Shown here piece by piece: positions 43,301 through 51,225 of a stretch of 64,000 bases of DNA. The first letter of the stretch is position 1. Every line of letters starts with the position of its first letter. Under the pieces are notes generated by a model. That model did not search any database and was not told where the DNA came from. It was given only the letters and a program-made list of their open reading frames with translations. The position numbers and the translations under genes are program-made. This DNA is from Fasciolopsis buskii (taxonomy: Eukaryota > Platyhelminthes > Trematoda > Plagiorchiida > Fasciolidae). The stretch spans positions 1 to 64,000 of the forward strand of contig LUCM01008171.1 in assembly GCA_008360955.1 (NCBI GenBank). The letters run 5' to 3'.

Positions 43301-46300
43301 GGCTGGACACTACAAGGATCGGTTTATCTGGCCGCACACTAACGTATTTAGGCCGACGGCTGCAGCTGCGAATCCTAGGGATGTGTTTGTTGACCTCCCA
43401 ACGGAATTGGAAGTAGAGTCGAATATTAGACTTTTGAAGAGGGGAAATGCGGCCGGTCTCGACGAACTTCCCCCGGTTCTTTTTAAACTGGATGGAGAAG
43501 CTGTGATGAAATCACTTATCTTCTTGCCTCGTGATATTTCGAACGAGGAACTTATTGCGTTATCGTGGGGCGAGTCACTGATTGTGCCCATTTTCTCAAG
43601 AAGGGTACACGGACTGACTGTAGCAATCATGGTGGGATTAGTTTAATTCCGATAGTTACTAAGGTGTTAGCTTCGATAATGCCGCGTCTTTCGACACCGA
43701 TTCGCGAGAGTAACATTTGCGAACAGTAGACCGGATTCCGTCTAGGTCAAGGTTGCATCGACCAGATCTTCAGTGTCTGCCAAATACTCGAAACGTGCCA
43801 CACACCGCCGTCCTACGATCGTAGTCTTTCTCGACTTTGCAGTTTCAAAATGTAAATTGGTTTTCCTGGACTGGACGCGGTATTCCCGAACTTGATACTG
43901 GATGGAGAGGAACTAATGAATGTGGACCGTTCCACTTACCTTGGTAGCTGCGTGTCGAACGATAGTAGCTCCTCAGTGGAGGTAAACACGCGTATATAGA
44001 AAGCTTGAGCGGCCTACGCTGGACTGAAGTACTTGTGGTGTCGGCCTGATATTTCACTGAAATTGAAAGGTCGTGTGTACTGTGCTGCAGTGCGTTCAGT
44101 TCTGTTGTACAGTTACGAGACATGGGATATGCGTGTGGGAGATGTTCGTCGGTTGGAGGTTTTCGACCACCGATGTTTACATAGTGTGGCTAGGATTGGA
44201 TGGAGTGAAGTGACCGAGTGTGTAATGTGTAGGTCAGAAATTTAGTATTAAATACACTTTTTGAGAATACCTTACCTCGACTTATGAAACTTGGTAGACT
44301 ACGTTAGTTGAGTCACGTGTTGCGTATGGTGAACACTCGTCTGCCATACTGTGCCCTATTTTGCGTTCCTCCCCCGGGGGGGGGGGAGGCCTGTGGGGGG
44401 TTGCAGACGGCTTTGGAACGGAGAATGAGTAAATGCACAGCAAAGTAGGTGTCTTGCGTCTTCGTGGTTGGGGTCCGAAAGACCCGTCAACTACTAGCTG
44501 GTTAGAGACACTAAAGTAGAATGATTGAATAATGTGCGTTTGATGAGTTAGATTGTATTCCGTGTGTTGGCTACTACGCATTCTTGTAGTTTCCCACTTG
44601 TGTGAGTCCACTCCCTGTTCCCTTTGGATGTTCACTGTTTTTATAGAAACATGTAACCCTGGGGAAAAGGCAGCGGTCTTTGGGGATTGTCTCGCTGTTT
44701 AATGCTAAACGATAATGATGAAACCACATGCATGACTTTGGGAAATTAATATTTGAAGACGACTTTGATACGGCAGCACTAGGATCATCCGTACTCCGCC
44801 AACAATAAGGTTTACTAGATCTTAAAGACCTAGATCACGTGCATATTCTCAATGCTTAAAGCATGCGAGTTCCATCGAAAAGGTCTCCAAAGACTTCACT
44901 ATGATCGAGTTGGGTATCGCAGGCTACGAATCGGCTGGTCGCCCTGACAGACTTTCGAAACGCTCTTAAGTGACCGGCGTCTCACACAGCCTCTGGCGAG
45001 GAAGTTCCACGCGCTGCCTTTTCATGGTGAGTGCTCAGGGCCCTCCATCGGTTTGACTGACCATTCTTAACCAGTCTAGGGGAATGGGTGACACAAACTC
45101 CGAGGCATCCTCCGACGGCATGCGCAGTATACAACTACGTGACGAAGGGGGGGTGCTAGGCACCCGAGATTTTTAAACCCATCAGAAGGGGGCATGAACT
45201 GAGCAAACAGAAACCGGTCCCCAGTGGGTTACGTAACCCAAAGACCATCTTCTTGCCTTGTGGGTCAGACGATTTGGTAAAAAGCTCGAAGGGTAGCCTA
45301 ACCGAAACCGTCACTTCGTTGGACTACCGCGAAGTGCCAAGCCCATAGCAAAACCATGGATCTTAGTGGATGGCAGATGACGTCGAAATGAAGAATGGGA
45401 GGACTAGCATTTGTGGTGAACTTTGAACATTGCTTAATTTCCGTGTCTAATTCTCGCCCATAATTTTCAACCAATGACATGATTCCGATGGCACACGAGC
45501 CACATTCAGATTAAGGAAAAGTATAATTCCGTCGAAAAGTACTGGATAACAAACGGCAAGCACCAAGAAAACCGAAAAGTACTGCCTGTATCTGTTGTAT
45601 CCACCACCATTTCCAATGAAATGAGATCCTTCTACATACGCCTTTGCTACGTATTCTTGGCTAAAAATGATCGCATTAAATTCCCACGCCCAAATCGTTA
45701 AGTAGTTCTTTCGGCATTTAATCCACTGTTACAAGCCATATATATGCACATATGTAGCATAAAGAACGTACGGAGAAGTCTCACGTCATCAAGAATGATG
45801 ACGGATATATCAGGTATAGACAACTTTCACTGCTCATGGTGGTTTCACGTGATGTTTTAAGAATAAACGGTGTTCATGTGGTTTGAATGTTTAAGATTTA
45901 CAGGGCGATCTATTTTTCGATTGAAATTATTCACCTCCGGTCTTATATGTAGAACGTTATAGTTTCCCAAAAGGTGCCGGACCCTGAGTAGGAGAGTGTT
46001 ACAGAGCATTAAATGGATGGTTTAGGCACCAATAGCGCCAACAGTATCAGATTCGGGAGAATTGTGGAGCAAGCCAGAAATCGATCAACTGAAGAGTTAC
46101 TTTGAGAAGGATTACCCGCGGTGATCAACTGACCAAGAAAGCCATGTAACTGTTAAACATATCACTACGAAAGACTGTTTTTATGAATATTACGAGCGAC
46201 TGCGTGGCTGTGCTCTTAATGCAGTTCGCAACCTCAATGGTTCAAAGATCCTTGAGGTATCCAGGGGGATAACTAATTAGATAAATGTGTTCTCCGAGTT

Positions 46301-49300
46301 AGGTAGATTTGTTTTGCTTAGATGCTGAATATCGAATGAAGTGTCGGTCCAAGCACAGATGAACCTAGTTTTGGAAACTCAGTCGCTTGAGAATTAGCAT
46401 TTATTGTAGTGCTGCACAAATCTGATGAACATATTACATCGATATTACTAACGTACAGTACAGTAGAAAAAGACTTCAGATTAAACGGCAATGCTCAGGG
46501 GGCACGGGAGATGTCTTTCGTATTGTACAGTTCGTGGAAAAGAATCGTCACTGGGCTATGGGTAAAAGCAGACAAGCCAAGCCGTAACCCGTCATACAAT
46601 ACGCGTTCGGCTTTCAGTATGAGATCTGAGTGATACATACCTGCAACAGCAGAAGACCCATGATGATACGGAGAGAATTCATGAGCTCTTCTTATATCCA
46701 CTACCTTTTCATTATATTGATTCTGTTGTTGATGGTTTTATCCCTTAGTTTCCATGCCTTATATCATTCTTTTCTCCGAGTGGGACTACAGCTCTGGAAC
46801 TTTAACTATGACCATAGCACACGCTGCATGACAATGGTTGCTTAACCCGGTTTGGTTTTGGTCTTGTGGGACGTTTGAGGTTTTGCGCGTCTTCATGCAA
46901 CCTGAGAGCATAGATATCAACCTGAAAATGTACTTTTACCTTCTTCGTAAACTTTTTTATAAAAGTGATCATTTTAGCTACGGACTGGTTTTCTGGCAAG
47001 ACAGCACACAGACACTCAACATGTGACTGTTCCGAAATGAAATAAAACAAAAGAAAGTACGTTTGTTTCACATTAGAATAAGAGGTACTGTTGGTAAACA
47101 GCAGTAACACGACCCCTGAGCGACTAGCTACGGTTAACTGCAGGTGGATAAGGCCCAGTATGATTAGTGTGAAACACCACGCTATCGTAAACCACGAGGG
47201 TTAATTTCAATCAGCCAGAAGTTTGAAGAGACAGGACCGTGTTTCCCATTGAATATCTCAAATTTGTGTTGTGTTGTTTGTGAAAGCCACGGCCAGCAAG
47301 ACCTTATCGAGCAGATTCATCAGCACCGAGAGTTTTGTGCCTCTATGTCATATCTTGATGGCGAAGTGACACCCTACAGTGGGTCAGAACATTGTACAAC
47401 AAGGATACTAGGTGATAATTATTTTAAGGTTGCACGGATTAGCACGACAAACTGGAAATACTATTCACTGGGAGACATGGCAAATTCATGCAAAATTCAA
47501 GGCAACCCAACTATTAGCTCACCTGATTCCGGTTTGTCGATCTATTACTACAAAGTCTTAGAAGCACTGCTTTAAAAAGACGAAGATAAAAATAAGTTCT
47601 AAAGGAGCCGATCACTTAGAATGTCAACCATGAGAGAAGAATGCTGATTGATTCACATCAGACAAGCAAACAGTCTACCCAACTGGACGCCTATCAACTA
47701 CCAAGAAGCAATCGAATGATGGAAAATATCGCTCTCTTCAGCATCCTCTGCCTCAAGAGTGCAAGGCATCAAGTACCCACGGGAACAAAAAGCCGAATGT
47801 TACCTTAGAAGCGAATGACAACCTTCCAGCAAAAATGTACCTGTTTATCGTTTGGCTCGGCGAAGCGATCCATCGGTAAAACCACCGAAGCACCCTCCAC
47901 TGATACAATCAGCGATCAGCAGATAGATCCACGATTCGTTGGAAGTTCCGCAATATATGGTACGGGCAATGAACATTTGCCCACTGATTCCGAAGACAGT
48001 TTTTCGAAAATTTCGACTAGTCAACAACAAATGCATCTGCACTGTTTTTGAACTCGACAAACGTTCGCAAAACGGTTTGCCGTAATACATCTTTATTTCA
48101 TTTATTTAGAACAGTGACAGCTTTCCCAAATCAAAAGCGATTCATGTAATAGCTCGTCGTTACCAATGTTGCTATTAAATCAGAGATCTTACGAAGCTCG
48201 AGCACAGTGGAAGGGAAATCTCTCATAGCCACTACGGGCCATTCCACGGTGAAAAAGGAACCGGTAACCAAGACCTTGAAAATTGGAGTGGCTCATAACT
48301 ACGTAAAATCTCACTAGGTCAGGGGTGGTAACGAGGCGGGCGACAGCGAAAGTCTGTTAACAAAAAGGTGACGACACAGGCGTGGCTCGCCACTTAAAAG
48401 TCGTGACTCCTTTTCTTTCTGAGACTGTACATGAGCACCTGTGTATAAACCGGATACTCTGATCAAAAGCTATATTGACAACCCGGGGAGGAATGGGCTC
48501 CTTAGTTTAACTCAGTTTATTTTGCACAACCATTAAACCTGCATAGACATGTTCTGGTTACAGTCTCACAACACCAATTATTCAAAGAGGAAAAAGAATG
48601 AGTAATAATGAGATCGACTGCGAAACGATAGGTTGAACAACTATGAGCTCCTAAGCCGAAACGATCGGAATGTGTATAAACTGAGTTTCCGACCATCGGT
48701 TCCCAACGGCTTATGAACACGGTATCTCCATCTTCTACCATGCACCTCAGGTCTTTCTATCAAAGGATCGAGGCGGGGCTCCGTGAGACAAACACTGCTC
48801 CGGCTCTGGCGGTCCGGTAGTACAAACCTCAGAAGGAAAATGGAGGCCATGTCTCCGATGAAATAAAGTCGCTTAACGGGTTCGCAGTATACAAATACAT
48901 GCAAGGTTACAAGCAGACGGATGATGAGCAGAGAGAAACCTTGAGGCGTTCAACTAGCTCCACCCCTAAAGCCGGGGCATTTGGTAGTGGTAACGGGGCT
49001 ACTTTGAGGTTTTTCCTACGACATAGCAGCCGAAATTTGTCTCCATACTGCGCTCAACATTTACTAATGGCTGTGAGGAGCTAGCCTCCCTAACAGCGAC
49101 CACATTTTAGCAAACCACCAGACAGATCATGCAAACCAGTTGGCATATAACCGAAACCAGTGTTTTCCGTTGACATTTACTTTGGAACAAGCGAACCCAA
49201 CAGCTACGCAATGAGTCAAGAGTTAAATCAAAACACGCTTAATGGATCCTGGCGGCTATGGGACATGTCCTTTATACTATAGTTGTGCATCAAACACCAT

Positions 49301-50799
49301 AAAAATGTATCGTAGTGCCGAACATCGTCAAATACCGCATCGTCCTCGGTCCCTATTTCCTAAACACGTTCGAAACACACCTGATTTTTTGGTACTCACT
49401 TATTCATGACTTCTAGCACTTACAACAGCTTCCAATGAAGATACGTGGAATGAGATTATAATCTTTTCATAACTACTGCGAGGTGACGTAGATTTATTGA
49501 TACTCTTCCTCATTCTGGACATCACATGACTATTGCTAATATGCGTACATCGGTCAGTTCAATAAAAGCAAATGCATGTTTTATTCGTACTCAAGTTGCA
49601 TTTTCCGCTAATGTTCTTCAATTCTAATGAACAGATTCTGAACCACAATCAAATATGACTAGTCAAGTACAACGGTCTTGGATCAACACTAAGATTTCTA
49701 ATGTATTTACGGACTTATCAATTGCAGCAAACGGATCGCCGCAAGTTCAAGAACAAAGTCAGCACTGACATTAAGGTTCTCATTGCATCTAAACAGAATT
49801 TAGTGCGTTCCCGAAAAGATAGACAATGGAAGTTGACAATTACTTTTGCTTCCGAATGTTGTCTTTGGAAATTATTTCAGTGGCTCGGATAAAATGCGTT
49901 TGCCCCAAGACTAAGGCTTCCGTCCATTGTTCTCCCGTAAAACGAGACGATAAAACATGCACTTATTATCAACTTGGAATTCGAATGTACCCAAACAAGA
50001 CTTCTGGGATCACCTACTGCGCACTTTCAGTCTGTTATGGTCGCACTAAAAGGCAAAATAAATCAATTTATCCCACAAAACTATTTGTCACGCTCCTGAT
50101 ACTCTACCAAGCTCCTTTGTGAATAGCACAGCCAACCCTCTAACTCATTGGGACCAAACTGACAGTATTCCTGAATCAAAGACATTCCAATGTTTTCTGA
50201 GCTCAAAGACAGAAAAGGCCATCGAAACCTATTGGCAAACCACTCTGTAAAATTCCTGCATAACTGACTCTCAAACCATGGCGGAGGGCTCCTACGCTAG
50301 TGTAGGGGCATTCAAATCCAACGTTCGTCATTCAATCAACGGGAAAACCGCCGTTATTAATATCCAAAACCGTAAAGTTAATTTGCGGTATTAAGAAGTA
50401 ACTGTGTGTGCAGTAGACATTTTTCTTCGCAAGACCTAGCAAATAGTAAATCGTGACGGCCACCACGGTGGTTGCAGTGGGAATCAACCTTAGTTTCTGA
50501 CAACGCAGCCAATTTAATGATTGAAAATAAACTAAGCGAGGAAAGTTCTGTTGAACAGACAACGTTCGATGACTGACGAACTAGTTCATATACATGAACG
50601 GGTAATCAAAAAGACTACCGGCTCAAGAATGGCAAAAAGCACAACGACCGGGAAAATTAACAGGATAACTAACCTGTTTAAAACGGGCGTAGAAGTACAA
50701 CAAGACGTCAGGTTCCAATCTATCCGCTATGTGAGGAAGATATTCAGTAGCCTGTTGAAAGCTATTTTCTTCACTATCTTCGATGAAATCGACGTGAGC
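10245..50799 (-). CDS. ACBD6: ACBD6-like acyl-CoA-binding ankyrin protein (six exons, gene span)
   Basis: This span was assembled by eye from six exons on the minus strand: 50674-50799, 34386-34450, 32331-32427, 23304-23486, 10432-10552 and 10245-10378. They total 726 nt, 241 codons plus TAG, without an initiator. All introns are GT-AG and every joint keeps frame; sizes are about 16.2 kb, 2.0 kb, 8.8 kb, 12.8 kb and 53 bp. An N-terminal acyl-CoA-binding domain is followed by ankyrin repeats, the ACBD6 layout. The four classical acyl-CoA contacts appear present: Tyr and Lys of YARFKQ, Lys of RKKW, and Tyr of MEYVSK. The ankyrin part reads MTPLHWAADRG, then SPMHYACSCGHL, and ends near NPIDLLERH. 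Vertebrate ACBD6 binds long-chain acyl-CoA and supports protein N-myristoylation. The start is unresolved: either a nine-codon exon at 50901-50927 or a trans-spliced leader providing AUG. Confidence 0.9.
10432..10552 (-). CDS. ACBD6: ACBD6 exon (central ankyrin repeat)
   Basis: The acceptor ends TATTTTAG and the donor is GTATGT. The 121-nt exon encodes KMTPLHWAADRGLDDIASFL and then LAHSADINAQDEQ, ending in a phase-1 split Ala codon after MHY. In vertebrate ACBD6 the equivalent segment reads LHWACDRG followed by an ADINCQD-like turn, which is the main basis for the family call. Confidence 0.92.
10553..11489. other. ACBD6 intron, nothing recognised
   Basis: No motif-bearing ORF, RNA or repeat was recognised in this part of the intron. 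Confidence 0.4.
11490..11860 (+). pseudogene. Non-LTR retrotransposon endonuclease fragment
   Basis: In scattered plus-strand frames the sequence resembles the start of an AP-type endonuclease from a jockey/CR1-like element: INIRSLLTKTSDLSLVLQ, then ELWLLSDVTDELVS, FKPYRRE and IKSQL. The fragment has several stops and frameshifts. No matching RT was recognised on the plus strand further on, so it appears isolated. Confidence 0.45.
11861..12959. other. ACBD6 intron, nothing firmly recognised
   Basis: This could be decayed retroelement sequence, because it lies between an endonuclease fragment and an RTE 5' fragment. No conserved motif could be read. Confidence 0.35.
12960..13420 (+). mobile_element. 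Diverged 5'-end fragment of the local RTE element
   Basis: Around 12990-13290 the plus strand follows the 5' region of RTE copy C (41409-41710) in order but with many substitutions. Shared landmarks include GTGGTGTGA, GCTTGCATG, GTGACCC, AGAATAA, the AGAACCAAA block and GTTCT(G/T)CT near 13250. Similarity fades after about 13360. It is an old, 3'-truncated relative of copies A-C and keeps some bases found in C but not in A or B. Confidence 0.7.
13421..15308. other. ACBD6 intron, nothing recognised
   Basis: Short frames only. No motif, structured RNA or repeat was recognised on either strand. Confidence 0.4.
15309..15649 (-). CDS. Unrecognised 100-codon ORF inside an ACBD6 intron
   Basis: The open frame ends at a TAA (15309-15311) and is basic and protein-like in composition (SVRLLDILHYH, LSRHFYEPHNNPITEPRAVV, KVLSKRMLRDLKIRLK). 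No ATG starts it. An in-frame TAG near 15650 directly precedes the first codons and could be part of a weak acceptor (CTTTAG), making this a 3'-terminal exon. It lies on the host-gene strand. I do not recognise the family. It could be a decayed retroelement segment, a nested gene or chance. Confidence 0.25.
15950..17800 (-). mobile_element. Decayed non-LTR retrotransposon (RT remnants)
   Basis: Minus-strand frames contain RT remnants in the correct order. 16696-16923 has the finger motif FQLAYKSTRPTLDAVAHLV. 16007-16336 has the thumb-like VKYPRVIIGTILKWTSHI followed by GLPEKDLQVLIQALPVTSR. Further upstream, near 17450-17750, weak Cys-rich and linker-like segments occur. Frames change and stops interrupt, and no intact YADD motif was found between the two parts. 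The type resembles jockey/R1-like elements seen in flatworms, but the clade is not certain. Confidence 0.55.
17611..17627. repeat. GT microsatellite
   Basis: A run of eight GT units with no other notable feature. Confidence 0.85.
17801..18875. other. ACBD6 intron, nothing recognised
   Basis: No motif-bearing ORF or repeat boundary was recognised before the 3' tail of RTE copy A. Confidence 0.4.
18876..22327 (-). mobile_element. RTE-clade retrotransposon copy A
   Basis: The minus-strand element runs from an ORF1-like tail (22327) through AP endonuclease and RT remnants to a 3' tail rich in GATGA units near 18876. The block 18923-22224 is almost base-for-base identical to 27593-30894 (copy B, constant offset 8670) and to the reverse complement of copy C (paired coordinates sum to 63636). 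It lies in the large ACBD6 intron in the host-gene orientation. The last roughly 50 bp at the 3' end are clearly diverged between copies although the interior is not. Confidence 0.9.
19391..21691 (-). pseudogene. RTE endonuclease/RT pseudogene, copy A
   Basis: The likely ancestral start is the ATG at 21691, reading MSDTRNGSLSSSVVSS. The endonuclease domain contains KDEFYGDLVTLV, VVVEGNFNAGFGK and SQIDHVEVSY. The usual GDFNA is GNFNA, and the usual SDHAL near 20830 reads SAHAL, so two expected catalytic positions are altered. The RT starts with RKGNAAGLDELP-like sequence (20220-20340) and has VVFLDF at about 19805. The frame then jumps to SKCK, so motifs between these points, including YADD, are deleted. 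The C-terminal RLEVFDHRCLHSVARIGW (19391-19603) remains. Stops and frameshifts are numerous. Confidence 0.85.
22229..22489 (-). pseudogene. ORF1-like fragment upstream of RTE copy A
   Basis: An open frame ends at a TAA (22229-22231) directly upstream of the RTE body. It contains FENEVPLGCLEIKPFRVHD followed by ERRGITRTASAYWEREL. The last 33 codons are identical in copy C (41307-41407), and weaker similarity extends further upstream in both. This may be the end of an RTE ORF1 or a shared host sequence. The first explanation fits better because the two insertion sites are otherwise unrelated. Confidence 0.45.
22490..23303. other. ACBD6 intron, nothing recognised
   Basis: No conserved motif or element boundary was recognised. 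Confidence 0.4.
23304..23486 (-). CDS. ACBD6: ACBD6 exon (linker and first ankyrin repeat)
   Basis: The 183-nt exon (61 codons, phase 0 at both ends) begins ASKGAKGTVYVSRMPV, passes through DDQQPIFTAVKNGDIDSVKN and ends YLRDGE before a GTATGA donor. The acceptor is CTTTCCTTCGAAG. It joins without shift to DPSWDPQ upstream and KMTPLHW downstream. The first part corresponds to the variable linker of ACBD6. Confidence 0.9.
23487..24117. other. ACBD6 intron, nothing recognised
   Basis: No motif or repeat recognised before the SINE at 24118. Confidence 0.4.
24118..24312 (-). mobile_element. tRNA-derived SINE (family 1)
   Basis: The minus strand has a tRNA-like head with a B box GGTTCGAATCC (complement of 24240-24250) and an A-box-like AAGTGGATAA. 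The body reads CAATTTCCCCACCTGGCAGC, and the tail resembles GTTATTTCATTAATAAGGC. The same head, body and tail occur at 59735-59912. The head-body-tail layout is that of a tRNA-derived SINE. It is too degenerate at the 5' end to be a tRNA gene. Confidence 0.8.
24313..27529. other. ACBD6 intron, nothing recognised
   Basis: About 3.2 kb of intron with only short open frames on both strands and no recognised motif. Confidence 0.4.
27530..30894 (-). mobile_element. RTE-clade retrotransposon copy B
   Basis: Nearly identical to copy A over 27593-30894 with no insertion or deletion, in the same orientation. At 30894 the match stops inside the sequence GTGTGAC shared by A, C and the 13-kb fragment. 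B therefore lacks the ORF1-like stretch present in A and C and is probably 5'-truncated. The 3' tail (27530-27592) reads like the tails of the other copies but with many substitutions. It lies in the 8.8-kb ACBD6 intron. Confidence 0.9.
28061..30361 (-). pseudogene. RTE endonuclease/RT pseudogene, copy B
   Basis: It carries the same defects as copy A: GNFNA and SAHAL in the endonuclease, the internal RT deletion at about 28470, and the same stops. The likely ancestral ATG is at 30361. All predicted peptide segments are identical to those of A. Confidence 0.85.
30895..32330. other. ACBD6 intron, nothing recognised
   Basis: No recognisable motif between the truncated RTE copy B and the next ACBD6 exon. 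Confidence 0.4.
32331..32427 (-). CDS. ACBD6: ACBD6 exon (C-terminal half of acyl-CoA-binding domain)
   Basis: The 97-nt exon completes a split Trp codon (TG/G) and reads QAWKDVESMSSDQARMEYV, then SKLKELDPSWDPQ. The acceptor is TCATTATTGTCAG and the donor GTACGT. The pattern WxAWK, S..QA, YV..L..LDPxWxP is the end of the acyl-CoA-binding domain; the Tyr of MEYV corresponds to the ligand-contacting Tyr of classical ACBP. Confidence 0.92.
32428..34385. other. ACBD6 intron, nothing recognised
   Basis: A 1.96-kb intron with normal GT-AG borders and no recognised internal feature. Confidence 0.5.
34386..34450 (-). CDS. ACBD6: ACBD6 exon (middle of acyl-CoA-binding domain)
   Basis: A short 65-nt exon, acceptor TTTTGTTTTCAG and donor GTAAGC. 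It encodes ATVGPCNIPKPSFLDFNGRK then KW, ending in the phase-2 split Trp. It joins upstream to YARFKQ. The P.P..FDF.G..KW pattern is diagnostic of the acyl-CoA-binding domain. Confidence 0.93.
34451..39735. other. ACBD6 large intron, no recognised gene
   Basis: About 5.3 kb with only short frames. An acceptor-like site near 37660 (minus) followed by a 56-codon open frame was noted, but no family could be recognised. Confidence 0.4.
39736..41070 (-). mobile_element. RTE copy D, diverged and 5'-truncated
   Basis: Minus-strand sequence related to copies A-C but with many substitutions. It keeps the RT region missing from them: 40675-41053 reads RQGCPISSFLFNLVMDGLME and then LDYADDFVCPF, including the catalytic YADD. 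The C-terminal WRFSTTDIYVVWLGLNG-type segment (40306-40488) and the 3' tail near 39750 follow. Similarity ends near 41070. It lies head to head with copy C. Confidence 0.85.
40675..41053 (-). pseudogene. RTE reverse transcriptase core, copy D
   Basis: An open frame of 125 codons covering RT palm motifs, with SSSFETTSDVRQGCPISSF and the active-site YADD. The N-terminal RT and endonuclease are absent and the frame breaks downstream, so this is a remnant, but it shows what A, B and C lost. Confidence 0.85.
41307..44720 (+). mobile_element. RTE-clade retrotransposon copy C (inverted relative to A and B)
   Basis: The element matches the reverse complement of copy A (paired coordinates sum to 63636) from about 41470 to 44370. 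It includes the ORF1-like tail ending at 41407. Differences cluster in three places: a patch at 41425-41465 where C resembles the 13-kb fragment, a G-rich patch at 44369-44425, and a 57-bp deletion near 44515. It sits in the first large ACBD6 intron, opposite to the host-gene strand. Confidence 0.9.
41945..44245 (+). pseudogene. RTE endonuclease/RT pseudogene, copy C
   Basis: The likely ancestral start is ATG 41945. Endonuclease segments lie at 42438-42874 with GNFNA and SAHAL in place of the usual GDFNA and SDHAL. RT segments lie at 43245-43646, the internal deletion joint is at about 43836, and the C-terminal segment is at 44033-44245. The stops and the deletion joint match copies A and B. 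Confidence 0.85.
44721..50673. other. ACBD6 large intron, possible unclassified repeats
   Basis: 44850-45400 and 48200-49090 are richer in G and C than the surroundings and resemble UTR-like retroelement sequence, but no coding motif was read. A plus-strand open frame of 108 codons at 47249-47575 begins MNISNLCCVVCESHGQQ; I do not recognise it. Nothing else was identified. Confidence 0.35.
50674..50799 (-). CDS. ACBD6: ACBD6 first recognised exon (start of acyl-CoA-binding domain)
   Basis: The 126-nt exon (42 codons) begins AHVDFIEDSEENSFQQATEY and ends LEPDVLLYFYARFKQ before a GTTAGT donor. YARFKQ corresponds to the YxxYKQ motif of acyl-CoA-binding proteins, with the ligand-contacting Tyr and Lys. 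The acceptor is GTGCTGTTTTTAG at 50800-50812. The exon has no Met and an in-frame stop (TAG of the acceptor) directly upstream, so the initiator must come from another exon or a spliced leader. Confidence 0.9.
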
Positions 50800-51225
50800 C
50801 TAAAAACAGCACCGTAGATTACACAGACGTAGTAGCCACAACGCTTAGAAGCCGAATTAAGTGAAAAAATATATTGAACGCGGAGAAGTGAAGGCAATAC
50901 CGCAGCAGAGCGAATAAAGCTCAACATGGGACATAAAAGAATTTAAAGCACGAGTCAATCCAAAGAAAAAGTACACCTATGGTACAAAACAAATACTCGC
51001 AAGAACTGTAAACGACGTCAATACTCAGCACGACAGGATAATAGTGGGATGACAGGCTATGACAAATTCAGCTGGGTAGCCTTCGAATAGACTGAATGAG
51101 TAGGAGCGGATGATCAACTAAAAAACAGAAAGACTTCATGGTACCTGTCAACAGTTTTGATCTGGGAATTACCGGCGAATAAGAAAAATGCAATAGTTGA
51201 ACTCTAAAGAAAACAATGCTCACAA
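50800..51225 (-). promoter_or_regulatory. Lipin-ACBD6 boundary with candidate splice acceptor
   Basis: The 426 bp between the lipin stop and the first ACBD6 exon contain no AATAAA or ATTAAA on the minus strand. The T-rich 50800-50812 acceptor is in phase 0 relative to AHVDF. A possible nine-codon first exon (ATG at 50927, MLSFIRSAA, donor GCG/GTATTG at 50900) lies 101 bp upstream and also keeps frame. Either a short cis intron or trans-splicing of a leader fits. Confidence 0.4.

Noticed and set aside
46940..47031. Exon-like segment on the minus strand with acceptor TCGGAACAG and donor GTAAAAG, first considered as the ACBD6 N-terminus
   Set aside because: Its peptide (CLCAVLPENQSVAKMITF) has no acyl-CoA-binding pattern, and the correct exon was found at 50674-50799.
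47249..47575. Plus-strand ORF of 108 codons in the ACBD6 intron
   Set aside because: It has no recognisable domain, no clear splice or poly(A) context and runs against the host gene. It is mentioned in the intron entry but not called as a gene.
47821..48050. Minus-strand segment ending in AAACAG before GTACAT, considered as the YKQ end of the acyl-CoA-binding domain
   Set aside because: The frame giving Lys-Gln has no ACB similarity and contains a stop shortly upstream.
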